Source of the DNA: Chloroflexota bacterium
GTDB lineage: Bacteria > Chloroflexota > Dehalococcoidia > Lucifugimonadales > JACPCL1
Direction of reading: 5' to 3'
Assembly (NCBI GenBank): GCA_016210395.1
Contig: JACQUI010000005.1
Span: 1-5,171, forward strand
Length of the DNA stretch: 5,171 nucleotides
Positions 1 to 5,171 of the stretch are shown piece after piece. The notes beneath the pieces are model-generated. The model did no database searches. It was given only the letters and a program-made list of their open reading frames with translations, and was not told where the DNA came from. Positions within the stretch are counted from its first letter, which is position 1. Each line of letters begins with the position of its first letter. The position numbers and the translations under genes were made by a program.

Positions 1-810
1 GATGCCGTAGGCTCCCAGCTTCATCAGGACGCCCGCGTGCAGCATGCTGACGGCTGTGGGCGCAGCCACGTGGCCGTCCGGTGACCAGGTGTGGAAGGGC
101 CACAGGCCCGCCAGGATGCCGAACCCAACCATGAAGAAGGGGAAGAAGAGTAGCTGAAAGCCCTTGCTGAAGGCCACCTCGGAGAGGATGACCAGATCAA
201 ACGTGCCCCCCTGGGCCTGGGCGTAAACTGCGATCAGGCCGACCCAGATCAGCACACTGCCCGCCACGAGGTACAGCACCAGCTTCATCGCGCCGTATTC
301 TTTGGTGCGCAGAAACGTCTTGAAGTCAGTGGTGCTGCCCCACACCCCGATGAGCAAGTACATCGGCAGGACGGCGAGCTCGTAAGCGAAAAACAGGAGG
401 AAGAGGTCGAGGGCGATGAACACGCCATAGACACCGGTAACGAGGGTGAACAGCAGGACGAAGAATTCCTTGGTCCGGTTGTTAATGTTCAAAGAGATCA
501 GGATGGCAGTCAGCGTCACGATGCCAGTCAGGAGCACCATAAGAGCGGAGATACCATCCACGCCGACGCGCCACTGGATGCCCAAGGACGGGATCCAGGC
601 GTATACCTCCTGGAACTGGAATCCCCCCCGGACGTGATCGTAGGAAAGGAAGACGTACAGAGACAGGATGGCAACGAAGCCGCCGATGCCGACCGCCGAC
701 GCCTTGATCGCTGTCCTCCGGCGGCCAGGGATGGCCAGGAGCAGGAAAATGGCGGCAAAAGGCACCAGGGCCGTCAGAGTCAGTAGGTGCCCATCTATCC
801 AAGCGAGCAT
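1..810 (-). CDS. nuoM: NADH-quinone oxidoreductase subunit M (NuoM), 3' end beyond window
   Basis: Antiporter-like membrane subunit of complex I, one of three that translocate protons. The reading frame opens at ATG 810, 5 nt after the nuoL stop, and stays open for 270 codons to the left edge, roughly half of a typical NuoM of about 500 residues. Recognisable blocks are GVDGIS (residues 83-88), FFAYELAVLPMYLLIG (140-155) with the TM5 glutamate at E144, K176 in TM6, PFHTWSPDGH (238-247) and the TM8 block HAGVLMK (258-264) with K264. Hydrophobic segments alternate along the whole visible part, with about seven to eight membrane helices. No convincing Shine-Dalgarno sequence precedes the ATG, so translation may depend on ribosomes finishing nuoL. 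Oddity: the lysine normally found in TM7 just before PFH is absent (L233 at that place). NuoM rather than NuoL or NuoN is supported by the motifs and by its position after nuoL; MrpD-type antiporters are excluded by context. Confidence 0.96.
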   Translation of the reverse strand, partial: MLAWIDGHLLTLTALVPFAAIFLLLAIPGRRRTAIKASAVGIGGFVAILSLYVFLSYDHVRGGFQFQEVYAWIPSLGIQWRVGVDGISALMVLLTGIVTLTAILISLNINNRTKEFFVLLFTLVTGVYGVFIALDLFLLFFAYELAVLPMYLLIGVWGSTTDFKTFLRTKEYGAMKLVLYLVAGSVLIWVGLIAVYAQAQGGTFDLVILSEVAFSKGFQLLFFPFFMVGFGILAGLWPFHTWSPDGHVAAPTAVSMLHAGVLMKLGAYGI

Positions 811-815
811 TGTCG

Positions 816-2726
816 CTAGCCCAGAAACACTGCCGCTAGCGCTAGGACGATGACGCCCAGGGTCATCCCCAGGCCATAGTTGTACAGCCTCCCCGTTTCG
901 TGCAAGCGCATCTTGAAGCCCGTCAGGGCGGTCGCCTGGGCGGACCCGTTCACCCCCACATCGTTCACTACCCTGCGGTCGAACCATGCCGTCGCCGCCG
1001 CCGCCGCCAGTACCACCTTGTTGATGACCGTCTGATAGGCCGCGTCGAGGTAGTACTTGTTAGCGGCCAGCTTGTAGACAACTTGGAGGGGCTGCGCCAC
1101 CACCTGGGGGAACACGAAGCCGTTCTGATAGATGAGCCAGGCCAGAGCCAGACCCGCCAGCGTCGCCAGGGTCGAAAGGACGGCGATGTGGGGGTGAAAG
1201 ACGAAGGGCTCAGGCGAGCCGGCATATAGGAATGAGCCCAGGCCCTGGAACGAGCCAGGGAGCCGCAGAAGGGGCCCAAGGCTGTCCAGCACGATGAGGC
1301 CGGCGAAGCCGGCGAGGAGGGTCAGTGCGAGCATCGGAACGGCCATGGTCCAGGGCGCTTCATGAGCATGCTCGTAGCTGGGACGATGCCGCGGTTCACC
1401 GAAGAAGACCAGCAGACACAGCCGTCCCACGTAGACGCCGGTCAGGAAGACCGCGAAGAGGCTGAGGGCGAAGACAAAGGGATTCCGCGCCACCGTGGCC
1501 AATACCTCGTCCTTGCTCCAGAAGCCAGCGAGGGGCGGCAGGCCCGCCAAAGCTAAAGCGCCCACGATGAACATGGCGGCGGTCAGGGGCATCTTGCGCC
1601 ACAGACCTCCTAAATCCCTCACGTCTTGCTTCCCCGTGGCGTGGATCACGCTGCCCGCGCCGAGAAAGAGGAGCGCCTTGAAGAAGGCATGGGTCAGGAG
1701 GAAGAAGATTGCCGCGGTGAGGCCGCCGAAGCCCAAGGCAAGCATCATGAAGCCCAGCTTGCTGATCGTCGAATAGGCGATCACGCGCTTGATGTCCGTC
1801 ATCACAATGGCCATCGTCGAAGCCAGGAGGGTGGTGATCAGGCCGATGGCTCCCACGACCATCAGTACCCAGGGCGTGGCCTCGAACAGGGGGAAGGTCC
1901 GGGCTACTAGATACACGCCCGCGGCGACCATGGTGGCGGCGTGGATCAGGGCGCTCACCGGGGTTGGTCCCTCCATGGCGTCAGGCAGCCAGACGTGGAG
2001 GGGGAACTGGGCTGACTTGCCCATCGCTCCTAGGAAGATCAGGAGGGAGGAGACGGCGACCATGGCGGGAGCGATGGCGCCGCTCTCCGCCGCGGCGAAG
2101 ATGCCGCTTAGCTGGAACGTCCCCGTCGCCTTGAACAGGACCAGGATGCCGATTAGGAACCCCACGTCGCCGATGCGCGTGGTGATGAAGGCCTTCTTAG
2201 CGGCCTCGGCGGCTGGGCGCCGCTCATACCAAAAGCCAATGAGCAGATAGGAGCAGAGGCCCACCAGCTCCCAGGCCACGTACAGCAGCAGCAGGTTGTC
2301 GGCCAGGACGAGTGCCAGCATGGACGCCGCAAAGAGGGACTGGAGCGCGAAGTACCATCCGAACCTAGGGTCTCCCTTCATGTACCCCAGGGAATACACC
2401 TGCACCGCCAGCGCCACCGAGGTGACGACCCCCATCATCACGATCGCCAACGGATCGATCACCATCCCCAGGCGGACATCCGCTGCGCCGAAGGTGAACC
2501 AGGGGACGGAATAGGCCCCCTGCTGGCCTTGCTCCAGGTAGTCGACAGCCACCGGGAAGAACAGCCCCAAGCCCGCGGCGATCGCCAGGATGGATAGCCA
2601 CGCCCCTCTACCGGGCAACCAACGGTTCACGGAGACGAGGATGCCGAAAGCCGCCAGGCAGGCGGCCGGCGCCATCCAGGCCCAGGACATACCGAGCGGT
2701 CCCAGGAGGCGCTCCATGGTCACCAT
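816..2726 (-). CDS. nuoL: NADH-quinone oxidoreductase subunit L (NuoL)
   Basis: Distal antiporter-like proton-pumping subunit of complex I, 636 residues from ATG 2726 to the TAG at 818-816, a normal family length. Visible family blocks are VIDPLAIVM (89-97), AWELVGLCSYLLIGFWYE (151-168) with the TM5 glutamate E153, GKSAQFPLHVWLPDAMEGPT (236-255) with the TM7 lysine K237, HAATMVAAGVYL (262-273), DIKRVIAYSTISKLGFM (311-327), HAFFKALLFLGAGS (346-359) with K350, and GFWSKDEVL (401-409) with D405. The C-terminal part (YYLDAAYQ around 558-565, WFDRRVVNDVGVNG 581-594, then a last hydrophobic segment 615-634) fits the long lateral helix and its anchoring TM helix, which distinguish NuoL from NuoM and NuoN. 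All the key charged residues are present, so it should be a competent pump module. The start is uncertain: ATG 2726 overlaps the nuoK stop by 7 nt, GTG 2723 would give a GTGA overlap, and ATG 2717 lies just after the stop; none has a strong Shine-Dalgarno sequence. Confidence 0.98.
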   Translation of the reverse strand: MVTMERLLGPLGMSWAWMAPAACLAAFGILVSVNRWLPGRGAWLSILAIAAGLGLFFPVAVDYLEQGQQGAYSVPWFTFGAADVRLGMVIDPLAIVMMGVVTSVALAVQVYSLGYMKGDPRFGWYFALQSLFAASMLALVLADNLLLLYVAWELVGLCSYLLIGFWYERRPAAEAAKKAFITTRIGDVGFLIGILVLFKATGTFQLSGIFAAAESGAIAPAMVAVSSLLIFLGAMGKSAQFPLHVWLPDAMEGPTPVSALIHAATMVAAGVYLVARTFPLFEATPWVLMVVGAIGLITTLLASTMAIVMTDIKRVIAYSTISKLGFMMLALGFGGLTAAIFFLLTHAFFKALLFLGAGSVIHATGKQDVRDLGGLWRKMPLTAAMFIVGALALAGLPPLAGFWSKDEVLATVARNPFVFALSLFAVFLTGVYVGRLCLLVFFGEPRHRPSYEHAHEAPWTMAVPMLALTLLAGFAGLIVLDSLGPLLRLPGSFQGLGSFLYAGSPEPFVFHPHIAVLSTLATLAGLALAWLIYQNGFVFPQVVAQPLQVVYKLAANKYYLDAAYQTVINKVVLAAAAATAWFDRRVVNDVGVNGSAQATALTGFKMRLHETGRLYNYGLGMTLGVIVLALAAVFLG

Positions 2727-3028
2727 TTCATGAGGTCCACTTCATCCACGTTGACGGTGCCCCGGTTCCGGTACAGGCGGAGAATGATGGCCAGCGCCAG
2801 GCCGACCTCGGCCGCGGCCACGGTGATGACGAAGATGGCGATGATTTGGCCCACGAACTGCTGCGGAGCAAGGTAGGAAGCGAAAGCGATGAAATTGATA
2901 TTGACGGCGTTGAGCATCAGCTCGATGGCCATGAGGATGAGCACCGCGTTGCGCCGGGCCAACACCCCGTACAAACCGATGCAGAAGAGCGCGGTGCTGA
3001 CCACCAGGACCGCTGGCAGCGGAATCAC
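2720..3028 (-). CDS. nuoK: NADH-quinone oxidoreductase subunit K (NuoK)
   Basis: Small membrane subunit next to NuoJ that helps carry the coupling signal from the quinone site to the pumps. It has 102 residues from GTG 3028 (E. coli NuoK has 100) and three hydrophobic helices at about 3-21, 28-48 and 57-85. Conserved features are the RRN loop (25-27), E36 in TM2 (AIELMLNAVN), E74 in TM3 (TVAAAEVGLAL) and the C-terminal TVNVDEVDLMKW (91-102). E36 and E74 match the two membrane glutamates important for proton coupling in E. coli NuoK (E36 and E72). A longer reading with an ATG at 3115 would add 29 residues without family similarity inside nuoJ. GTG 3028 is preferred because it begins the conserved MIPL-type N-terminus, overlaps the nuoJ stop as GTGA and follows a strong purine-rich ribosome binding site. 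Confidence 0.97.
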   Translation of the reverse strand: MIPLPAVLVVSTALFCIGLYGVLARRNAVLILMAIELMLNAVNINFIAFASYLAPQQFVGQIIAIFVITVAAAEVGLALAIILRLYRNRGTVNVDEVDLMKW

Positions 3029-3519
3029 TCCTCCCCTCCCAACCGAGCGATAATCAGAGCTCCCATCAGCGCCACCAGCAACACCAGGGATGCGACTTCG
3101 AACGGAATGGCCCACTGGGTGAACAGGCTCGTGCCCATACGAGGAAGGTCAACCACGGGCCCCGGCTGCACAGGCCCCCAGGCGGATGTCACCAGGATAG
3201 CGGCGAAGAGGGCAAGGACTATAGCTGATGCGACCAGGGCGAGGGGACGCTGAGCATTATCCAGCTCCTGAGAGACATCCGGACGCTGGGTGAGCATGAT
3301 GGCGAAGAAAAGGACGATGACAATGGCACCCCCGAAAAGCAGCACCTGCACAAGCGCCAGGAATGGTGCCAGGAGAAGGACGAAGAGCCCCGCTACCGCC
3401 AGCAGAGTAAGGAGCAGGAAAACGGCGCTGTGGACGACACGGCGAGCACCCACGACGCCCAGAGCAGCAGCTAAGGCTAGGGCGCTCACCACGTAGAAGA
3501 GGAGCTGCGTGGGCGTCAC
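3025..3519 (-). CDS. nuoJ: NADH-quinone oxidoreductase subunit J (NuoJ)
   Basis: Membrane subunit (ND6 homologue) between NuoH and NuoK, 164 residues from GTG 3519 to TGA 3027-3025. Five hydrophobic helices can be drawn at about 5-22, 29-50, 53-77, 93-112 and 137-159. Family blocks are VHSAVFLLLTLLAVAGLFVLL (from 29) and the TM3 stretch ALVQVLLFGGAIVIVLFFAIML (55-76), followed by the helix near IPFEVASLVLLVALMGA (138-154) with E141. The open frame extends to 3687, but that part lies inside nuoI and has no family similarity. GTG 3519 begins at the usual place, 7 nt after the nuoI stop, with AAGGG 10 nt upstream. TM3 is unusual: it carries neither the acidic residue commonly found near its start (P52 and Q58 there) nor the conserved tyrosine of the YxG turn (F62). 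NuoJ is weakly conserved in general, but length, helix pattern and position between nuoI and nuoK make the call secure. Confidence 0.94.
   Translation of the reverse strand: MTPTQLLFYVVSALALAAALGVVGARRVVHSAVFLLLTLLAVAGLFVLLLAPFLALVQVLLFGGAIVIVLFFAIMLTQRPDVSQELDNAQRPLALVASAIVLALFAAILVTSAWGPVQPGPVVDLPRMGTSLFTQWAIPFEVASLVLLVALMGALIIARLGGEE
3029..3040 (-). promoter_or_regulatory. Ribosome binding site of nuoK (GGGAGGGGAGGA)
   Basis: The purine run GGGAGGGGAGGA, encoding the C-terminal Gly-Gly-Glu-Glu of NuoJ, contains GGAGG 6 nt before GTG 3028. This is the strongest Shine-Dalgarno sequence in the window and fixes the nuoK start at the GTGA overlap with the nuoJ stop. Confidence 0.85.
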
Positions 3520-3526
3520 TGGCCTG

Positions 3527-4114
3527 TCACCCTTCTTTCGGCGCCGCCGCGGGTTCTGCTTCCCCGCCCTCTGGAGAGGTGCCGGCCTGGCGCGAAGCCG
3601 AGGCCTGCGGTCGCTTGTAGCCAGGGCGCTCCCAGGGAGGCGCGCCCGTGGTGGGCTCGATCCCCCGCGCCCGCATCCGCTGGACATAATCGGTGCCCCA
3701 GTGGTGCAGCGTCTCCCGGTCTATCAGGAACTGGCTGCGAGCGGGCGCGGCCAGCTCGTGGACGTCGGTCATGACGATGGCGTCGAAGTTGCACACCTCC
3801 ACGCAAAGGCTGCAGAGAATGCAATTGGCGATGTCCAGCTCGTACTGGTCAACTATCTTGCGCCGGGGGCTTCTACCCTCTTTGAACAGAGGGTTGTCCT
3901 TCATCGTGACGACGATGCACTCAGTGGGGCAAACTCGGGCACAAGCCATACAACCGGTGCAGGCGGACTCGCCCACCTTAGCGTCCCAGATAAGGCCCGG
4001 AAAGCCCATGTAGCGGGGCTGAAGGGGCAGGTGCCGCTGGGGATATTGCACCGTCACCGGACGCCGCAGGAGGGTCTTCAAGGTCGTGCTCAGGGCCTTC
4101 AGCGCCCCTATCAC
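3527..4114 (-). CDS. nuoI: NADH-quinone oxidoreductase subunit I (NuoI), two [4Fe-4S] ferredoxin-type subunit
   Basis: Peripheral iron-sulfur subunit that passes electrons through clusters N6a and N6b towards N2 and quinone. It has 195 residues from GTG 4114 to TGA 3529-3527. A short amphipathic N-terminus leads to PVTVQYP (19-25) and PRYMGFPGL (33-41), then two CxxCxxCxxxC motifs: C52, C55, C58, C62 followed by P63, and C98, C101, C104, C108. The last cysteine of the second motif is followed by N109 instead of the usual proline. Beyond about residue 150 the sequence becomes Pro/Ala/Gly/Glu rich with no family similarity that I recognise, which makes the protein slightly longer than E. coli NuoI (180). 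The frame is open up to an ATG at 4393, but those 93 extra codons lie within nuoH and look like shadow sequence. GTG 4114 is chosen because it overlaps the nuoH stop as GTGA and has GAGGAG 8 nt upstream. Confidence 0.97.
   Translation of the reverse strand: MIGALKALSTTLKTLLRRPVTVQYPQRHLPLQPRYMGFPGLIWDAKVGESACTGCMACARVCPTECIVVTMKDNPLFKEGRSPRRKIVDQYELDIANCILCSLCVEVCNFDAIVMTDVHELAAPARSQFLIDRETLHHWGTDYVQRMRARGIEPTTGAPPWERPGYKRPQASASRQAGTSPEGGEAEPAAAPKEG
3530..3534 (-). promoter_or_regulatory. Probable ribosome binding site of nuoJ (AAGGG)
   Basis: AAGGG at the very end of nuoI lies 10 nt before GTG 3519. The match is moderate and the spacing slightly long, but it supports the GTG start over upstream in-frame positions inside nuoI. 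Confidence 0.55.
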
Positions 4115-5171
4115 CGCACGAACTCCTCGCGGCGCACCAGACGAAGGTGGTCCTTCGCCGCTGCCCCACGGTGCCGTCGGACTAGCCCCCAGATTGCCCC
4201 AGTCAGGAGAAGCAAGGAGAGCCCCAGCATGAGCCCGCCAGGCCACTGGTAGAAGCGGTAAAAACCGGTGAGCACCAGGTTCACCAGGCTCAAGGACAGG
4301 AGGGGCTTCCAGCCAATTTCCATGAGCTGGTCCACGCGCAACCGAGGAAGGGCCGACCGGAGCCAGAAGATCAGGGCCACCACCAGATAACACTTGCTGA
4401 GGAACCAGAACGGGCCGCTAGCCGGCTCCAACCAGCCGGGCAGGCCCGGTCCGTTCCAGCCCGCGAGAAAAAGAAGGGAAACAAGGGCGGCGAGGGCGAA
4501 GGTGTTGGCATACTCGGCGAGAAAGAACATCGCCCAGTGAATGCCGCTGTACTCGATCAGTGGGCCACCCATCAGCTCCGATTCCGCCGAGGGGATATCG
4601 AAGGGCGTGCGGCCGACCTCCGCCAGGCCCGCCAGCAATACCAACACCATCCCCAGGGGCTGGACCAGGGCGTAGGGCAGGGCTGACTGCTGCTGGACGA
4701 TCTCCCGCAGGTCCAGAGACCCCGCGACCATTACGATCGCTAGTACCGCGAAGACCAGGGGCAGCTCGTAGGTGATCAATTGGGCCGCGATCCGCGCCGC
4801 GCCCAGGAGGGCGTACTTGTTGTACGAACTGATGCCGGCGATCACCATGCCGGGGATGGACAGCGTGGACACTGCCACGATAAAGAAGACGCCCAGGTCC
4901 AGGTTGCGCACTACCAGATCAGCCGTAAAAGGGACGGTGACCCAAATGACGAACGCGGGGACGAACACAATCAGAGGAGCAGCCCAGAATAAGACCCTGT
5001 CCACCCGGCCCGGAAGCAGGTCCTCCTTGACCAAGAGCTTGAGCGCGTCAGCTAAGGGTTGCAGCAGCCCGAAAGGGCCGGTCCGCATCGGCCCCAGCCT
5101 CTGCTGAATGCGGGCCAGGACCTTGCGCTCCAGGTACGTGAGGGTCAGGACGGTTAGGGTAATGAAGAGCA
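4111..5171 (-). CDS. nuoH: NADH-quinone oxidoreductase subunit H (NuoH), 5' end beyond window
   Basis: Membrane subunit (ND1 homologue) at the junction of the two arms; it forms most of the quinone chamber and the entry of the proton pathway. The frame is open from the right edge for 352 codons to TGA 4113-4111. The block YLERKVLARIQQRLGP (visible residues 12-27) precedes the internal ATG at 5088, so that ATG is not the start; about 30 N-terminal residues lie outside. Further family blocks, in visible numbering: GPFGLLQPLADALKLLVKED (31-50), QLITYELPL (130-138), GRTPFDIPSAESEL (186-199), IEYSG (205-209) and WLRSALPRLRVDQLMEIGWK (269-288). Eight or so hydrophobic helices are spread between them. 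In the PFDxPEAE-type motif the first Glu is Ser (S194), while D191, E196 and E198 are kept. The gene overlaps nuoI by 4 nt, with the nuoI ribosome binding site inside its last codons. Confidence 0.98.
   Translation of the reverse strand, partial: LFITLTVLTLTYLERKVLARIQQRLGPMRTGPFGLLQPLADALKLLVKEDLLPGRVDRVLFWAAPLIVFVPAFVIWVTVPFTADLVVRNLDLGVFFIVAVSTLSIPGMVIAGISSYNKYALLGAARIAAQLITYELPLVFAVLAIVMVAGSLDLREIVQQQSALPYALVQPLGMVLVLLAGLAEVGRTPFDIPSAESELMGGPLIEYSGIHWAMFFLAEYANTFALAALVSLLFLAGWNGPGLPGWLEPASGPFWFLSKCYLVVALIFWLRSALPRLRVDQLMEIGWKPLLSLSLVNLVLTGFYRFYQWPGGLMLGLSLLLLTGAIWGLVRRHRGAAAKDHLRLVRREEFVR
4123..4128 (-). promoter_or_regulatory. Ribosome binding site of nuoI (GAGGAG)
   Basis: GAGGAG lies 8 nt before GTG 4114 within the last codons of nuoH (REEF). 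It is a strong Shine-Dalgarno match and decides the nuoI start in favour of the GTG that overlaps the nuoH stop. Confidence 0.85.

Noticed and set aside
482..802. Minus-strand frame of 106 codons in the nuoM region
   Set aside because: It is out of frame with nuoM, which is continuous from 810 to 1 with clear family motifs, so there is no frameshift and no separate gene.
814..846. Repeated GCTAGC palindromes at 815-820 and 835-840 with a further GCTAG
   Set aside because: They arise from Leu-Ala codons (LALAA) and the TAG stop at the end of nuoL. There is no extended inverted repeat or T-run, so I do not call a terminator or a regulatory site.
1003..1020. GC-rich triplet-like run (gccgccgccgcc) in nuoL
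   Set aside because: It encodes the poly-alanine stretch at residues 574-578 of NuoL within the C-terminal helix region; ordinary alanine codon use explains it.
3520..3687. Upstream extension of the nuoJ frame into nuoI
   Set aside because: The added residues are Arg/Pro/Ser-rich shadow sequence of nuoI; NuoJ similarity and normal length begin at GTG 3519.
3509..4252. Long plus-strand open frame (247 codons) opposite nuoI and the end of nuoH
   Set aside because: It is antisense to well-recognised genes, has no recognisable domain, and long antisense frames are common opposite GC-rich codons. Its Arg/Pro/Gly-rich composition fits a shadow frame.
4115..4393. Upstream extension of the nuoI frame to ATG 4393
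   Set aside because: It lies entirely inside nuoH, has no NuoI similarity, and GTG 4114 has a good ribosome binding site and a GTGA overlap.
5086..5088. ATG at 5088 as the nuoH start
   Set aside because: The conserved YLERKVLARIQQRLGP block is encoded in frame upstream of it, so the true start lies beyond the right edge.

Overview
The window is one block of a respiratory complex I operon (NADH:quinone oxidoreductase, nuo). All genes lie on the minus strand and are read from high to low coordinates in the canonical order nuoH-nuoI-nuoJ-nuoK-nuoL-nuoM. nuoH enters from the right edge without its N-terminus and nuoM leaves by the left edge without its C-terminal half. nuoI, nuoJ, nuoK and nuoL are complete. 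nuoM has no stop codon inside the window, so I translated it directly from the sequence.

Layout, right to left: nuoH 5171-4111 (partial), nuoI 4114-3527, nuoJ 3519-3025, nuoK 3028-2720, nuoL 2726-816, nuoM 810-1 (partial). Packing is extremely tight: junctions are either short overlaps (H/I and J/K by 4 nt in a GTGA motif, K/L by about 7 nt) or gaps of 5-7 nt (I/J, L/M). There is no intergenic space for a promoter or terminator, no stretch of 300 bases without a gene, and I see no tRNA, rRNA, CRISPR array, insertion sequence or foreign gene.

Together the genes encode the quinone-site and proton-pumping membrane arm plus one peripheral iron-sulfur subunit. NuoH forms the quinone chamber and the heel of the membrane arm, NuoI carries two [4Fe-4S] clusters (N6a/N6b) to the quinone site, NuoJ and NuoK build the link between the quinone chamber and the pumps, and NuoL and NuoM are antiporter-like proton-pumping subunits. 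The genes for the NADH-oxidising arm (nuoA-G) would be expected to the right and nuoN to the left.

The organism is a GC-rich bacterium (about 60% GC by eye) that often uses GTG starts. The wording of several conserved blocks resembles, from memory, complex I of Chloroflexota and related lineages, but this is an impression and not a database result.

I found no new system: this is a core-metabolism operon. What deserves a second look is a set of substitutions at usually conserved functional positions of the membrane arm: no lysine in NuoM TM7, no acidic residue and no tyrosine in NuoJ TM3, Ser for the first Glu in the NuoH PFDxPEAE-type motif, and Asn for Pro after the last cluster cysteine of NuoI. 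NuoL and NuoK keep their key charged residues. These are most likely lineage traits, but they bear on proton coupling.
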